A stretch of DNA of 33,339 bases, taken from positions 1-33,339 of the IMG/VR virus record IMGVR_UViG_3300023091_000012; one strand, 5' to 3'. The translations under genes and the position numbers were made by a program. The notes below the pieces were generated by a model, which did no database searches, was not told the DNA's origin, and worked only from the letters and a program-made list of their open reading frames with translations. The DNA is from a virus. Within the stretch, counting starts at the first letter, position 1. Every line of letters starts with the position of its first letter. This document shows positions 31,523-33,339 of the stretch, in pieces.

Positions 31523-31690
31523 ATGGCGCAAGCAAAGAAAGAAGAACCCAAGAAGCATCAAGGATTCGACCGGGTCAATCTCGGACACTATGCCGTATGC
31601 AAAGGCCAGATATCGGGAACGTGCCAGCGCGGGGGCCATGCGCGCTGTTTCAGCCTCTCGTGCGCGTGCGAGTGCCACAGGGACGGGTGA
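31523..31690 (+). CDS. Small Cys/His-rich protein, 55 aa
   Basis: A Lys-rich N-terminus (MAQAKKEEPKKHQG) is followed by CKGQISGTCQRGGHARC and CACECH, a compact metal-binding pattern. The ending resembles the CSCGCH end of the protein at 8772. It lies between the hydrolase and the tip protein. The ATG is one base after the previous stop. Confidence 0.55.
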   Translation: MAQAKKEEPKKHQGFDRVNLGHYAVCKGQISGTCQRGGHARCFSLSCACECHRDG

Positions 31691-31692
31691 GG

Positions 31693-31698
31693 TAAGAT
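31693..31698 (+). promoter_or_regulatory. -10 box TAAGAT, leaderless type
   Basis: TAAGAT ends six bases before ATG 31705. The same hexamer and spacing occur at 2573. Confidence 0.4.
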
Positions 31699-31704
31699 TC
31701 AGCC

Positions 31705-33339
31705 ATGGGAATCTTTGGACTCGGACGCCAACCCGGACAACCAAGGTACAACGGCTCGGTCGCAAATATGAGCATCACCGAGTCGGTTTATGCGACGACC
31801 CTCCCCATCCTCTTCGGCACCAAGCGCCTCCATGGCAAGCTGCTCGATTACTTCGACTTCAACCGCGTTAAGACATCCGCTCCGACCGGCAAAGGCATCT
31901 TCGGGTCGAAGGGCGACTATTACGAGTACTATGCCACCGTGGTTATAGCCCTTGCTCAAGGTCCGTGCGTGGCCCTCCTGAACGTCTGGACTTACAACGG
32001 GATGCTTGAGAACCTCTCCTCCACCTACAACTACACGGTTCCCGGCGGCGGCGGTTGGGTCTCCCCGATTGACGGAAACGCAGCACCCATCCAAGTCGAT
32101 CTCGGCGTCGTTCATCCGCAGGCTTACTCGGTCGCAACGAACGATTTCGGCGGCTCGCCAAAAATACTGACCGGCATACAAAATGTCCCCCTGCGAAGGG
32201 TTCCGTCGCTGCCAGGCGCCGGGCAGTATAGCTTTGATCTGGCAACCGGAACCTATACCTTCGGCGCGGCGATGGCCGGGGCAACGGTAGCTATCAGTTA
32301 TTCATCGACCTTCTCGCTCTATTACCTGATTCAAACCCAGTTCGATCTCATCCCGGCCAGCAGCCCGTGGCAGATCACGGTGGACAATTACCAATACTTT
32401 TATCAAAACAGCGGGGTAACCTTCATCGACAACAACTCCGCCGGTATTCCTGTGGGCGGAGCGCCGACGTCACCGAATGAGTATCAGGTGGTCAGTACGG
32501 GCGGATCATTTCCGACGACCTACTATCAGTTCTACTCGGGCGATGCGGGGCGGCCGGTTGCAATCAAGTATTCGTACACGAGCTCAGACCCCAACGTTAC
32601 GAGTTCTTCGGCCTTGAACCTGACCTTTTTCAACGGCGCTCAAAGCCAGGCCCCATGGTCCTACACCGAATCGGCTAACCCCTCCCATGCCTTTGGCTAC
32701 ACAGGCGTCTGCTACGTGGCGAGCGAGAATCTGGATCTCGGGCAGACGGCGCAAACGCCTCCGTACAACTACGAGGTTGCGGGGCAAGCGATCTATCCGG
32801 GGCAGCAGGACGCGCTGCCGACGGATGTAATTGCGCTGCTTCTCTGCGATCCCCTATGCGGTATCGATTTTCCCTTGGACGCTTTGGACGTAGCGGGGAC
32901 CTGGGCGAACTACGCCATCCCTCACTGGCTGGCAAACGGATTCTTTATCTCCGATTGCCTTGAGGCCGCGGAAGGAATAGCCGACAAATTAGGCAAGTAT
33001 TGCGACGCCGGGAACACGGCCGCGTTCTTTTCCGGCGGCCTGCTGAAGCTGGTTCCCTACAGCGAAGTGAGCGCCGTCGGAAATGGAGCCGCTTACACGC
33101 CGCCGACCAATACGGCCATTACGCTGACCTGGAACGACATCCTGCTTCCTTCGGGCCAGAAACCCGGCGCGAGCCTCTCGGACGATTTCATCACTGTTGA
33201 CCGCAAGGCCTCGGTCGACCTCTACAACTACGTTCAAGCGAACTATTCGCAGCGAATTAACTCCTACAACAACAACCTCATCAACCAACAGTCGGACGCC
33301 AACATCGCGCTTTGCAAAAGGCGCATGGAATCGGCGCAG
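31705..33339 (+). CDS. Large tail-tip protein (GTA gp15-like position), partial
   Basis: The frame is open for 545 codons to the window end. The start (ESVYATTLPILFGTKRLHGKLLDYFDF) and ATVVIALAQGPCVALLNVW match the N-terminal region of phage tail-tip/host-specificity proteins. Two beta modules of the connector and tail-tube kind lie at about 32160-32310 (GQYSFDLATGTYTFGAAMAG) and 32360-32580 (PWQITVDNYQYFYQNSGVTF). Its place after the NlpC/P60 hydrolase equals that of the GTA megatron, gp15. The 3' end is not in the window. Confidence 0.78.
   Translation, partial: MGIFGLGRQPGQPRYNGSVANMSITESVYATTLPILFGTKRLHGKLLDYFDFNRVKTSAPTGKGIFGSKGDYYEYYATVVIALAQGPCVALLNVWTYNGMLENLSSTYNYTVPGGGGWVSPIDGNAAPIQVDLGVVHPQAYSVATNDFGGSPKILTGIQNVPLRRVPSLPGAGQYSFDLATGTYTFGAAMAGATVAISYSSTFSLYYLIQTQFDLIPASSPWQITVDNYQYFYQNSGVTFIDNNSAGIPVGGAPTSPNEYQVVSTGGSFPTTYYQFYSGDAGRPVAIKYSYTSSDPNVTSSSALNLTFFNGAQSQAPWSYTESANPSHAFGYTGVCYVASENLDLGQTAQTPPYNYEVAGQAIYPGQQDALPTDVIALLLCDPLCGIDFPLDALDVAGTWANYAIPHWLANGFFISDCLEAAEGIADKLGKYCDAGNTAAFFSGGLLKLVPYSEVSAVGNGAAYTPPTNTAITLTWNDILLPSGQKPGASLSDDFITVDRKASVDLYNYVQANYSQRINSYNNNLINQQSDANIALCKRRMESAQ

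Overview
The window looks like most of the genome of a tailed phage with a long non-contractile tail (siphovirus), or a prophage of that type, from a GC-rich soil-type bacterium. Acidobacteriota is my best guess for the host. This rests on family resemblance: an MBG/Ig-like domain protein, a zinc-ribbon plus XRE regulator, and a small RKGGQIGGK-type basic protein are all styles I associate with that phylum. It is inference, not proof. No integrase, tRNA, rRNA or CRISPR array was found.

Layout. (1) 1-3106 is an accessory segment bounded by a perfect 29-bp inverted repeat (56-84 and 3078-3106). It holds a proteasome-like Ntn peptidase, an IS1-like insertion sequence with a frameshifted transposase, an unknown protein, a tiny membrane protein and a basic protein. 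(2) 3267-5552 is replication: a DUF1376-type replisome organiser overlapping a DnaB-type helicase, then a small Cys protein and a terminator. (3) 5711-9080 is a run of small, mostly overlapping genes, many with Cys pairs or one membrane segment. (4) 9086-12362 holds the large terminase, zinc-ribbon proteins, a small protein resembling Acb2/Tad1-type hairpin proteins, a possible structured RNA and an XRE regulator. (5) 12441-17697 holds a portal fused to a Mu F-like head protein, exported proteins and a membrane-anchored coiled-coil protein. (6) 17743-21567 holds the capsid protease/scaffold and major capsid protein, ending in a terminator. (7) 21774-22343 (minus strand) is an Ig-like domain protein. 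(8) 22472-33339 holds connectors, tail tube, tail chaperones with a probable -1 frameshift, tape measure, and a tail-tip set in the gene-transfer-agent order (DUF2460, DUF2163, NlpC/P60, large tip protein). The last gene runs off the window.

Expression. Three structural operons (portal, protease/capsid, tail tube) share an ungapped 34-bp promoter with a CATCATT block, a -35-like hexamer, a 17-bp spacer and a -10. About ten genes have a TANNNT-like -10 ending 6-7 nt before the start codon and mostly no Shine-Dalgarno, which predicts leaderless mRNAs. Pairs of 7-8 bp repeats exactly 30 bp apart occur upstream of three genes and may be operators. A beta-rich module of about 60 residues recurs in the connector, tail tube and tail-tip proteins.

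Most original points: the shared late promoter and leaderless pattern, the 30-bp-phased repeats, the 29-bp inverted repeat around the proteasome-like gene, the zinc ribbon and His-rich helix in the capsid protease, and the spread of zinc-binding small proteins.
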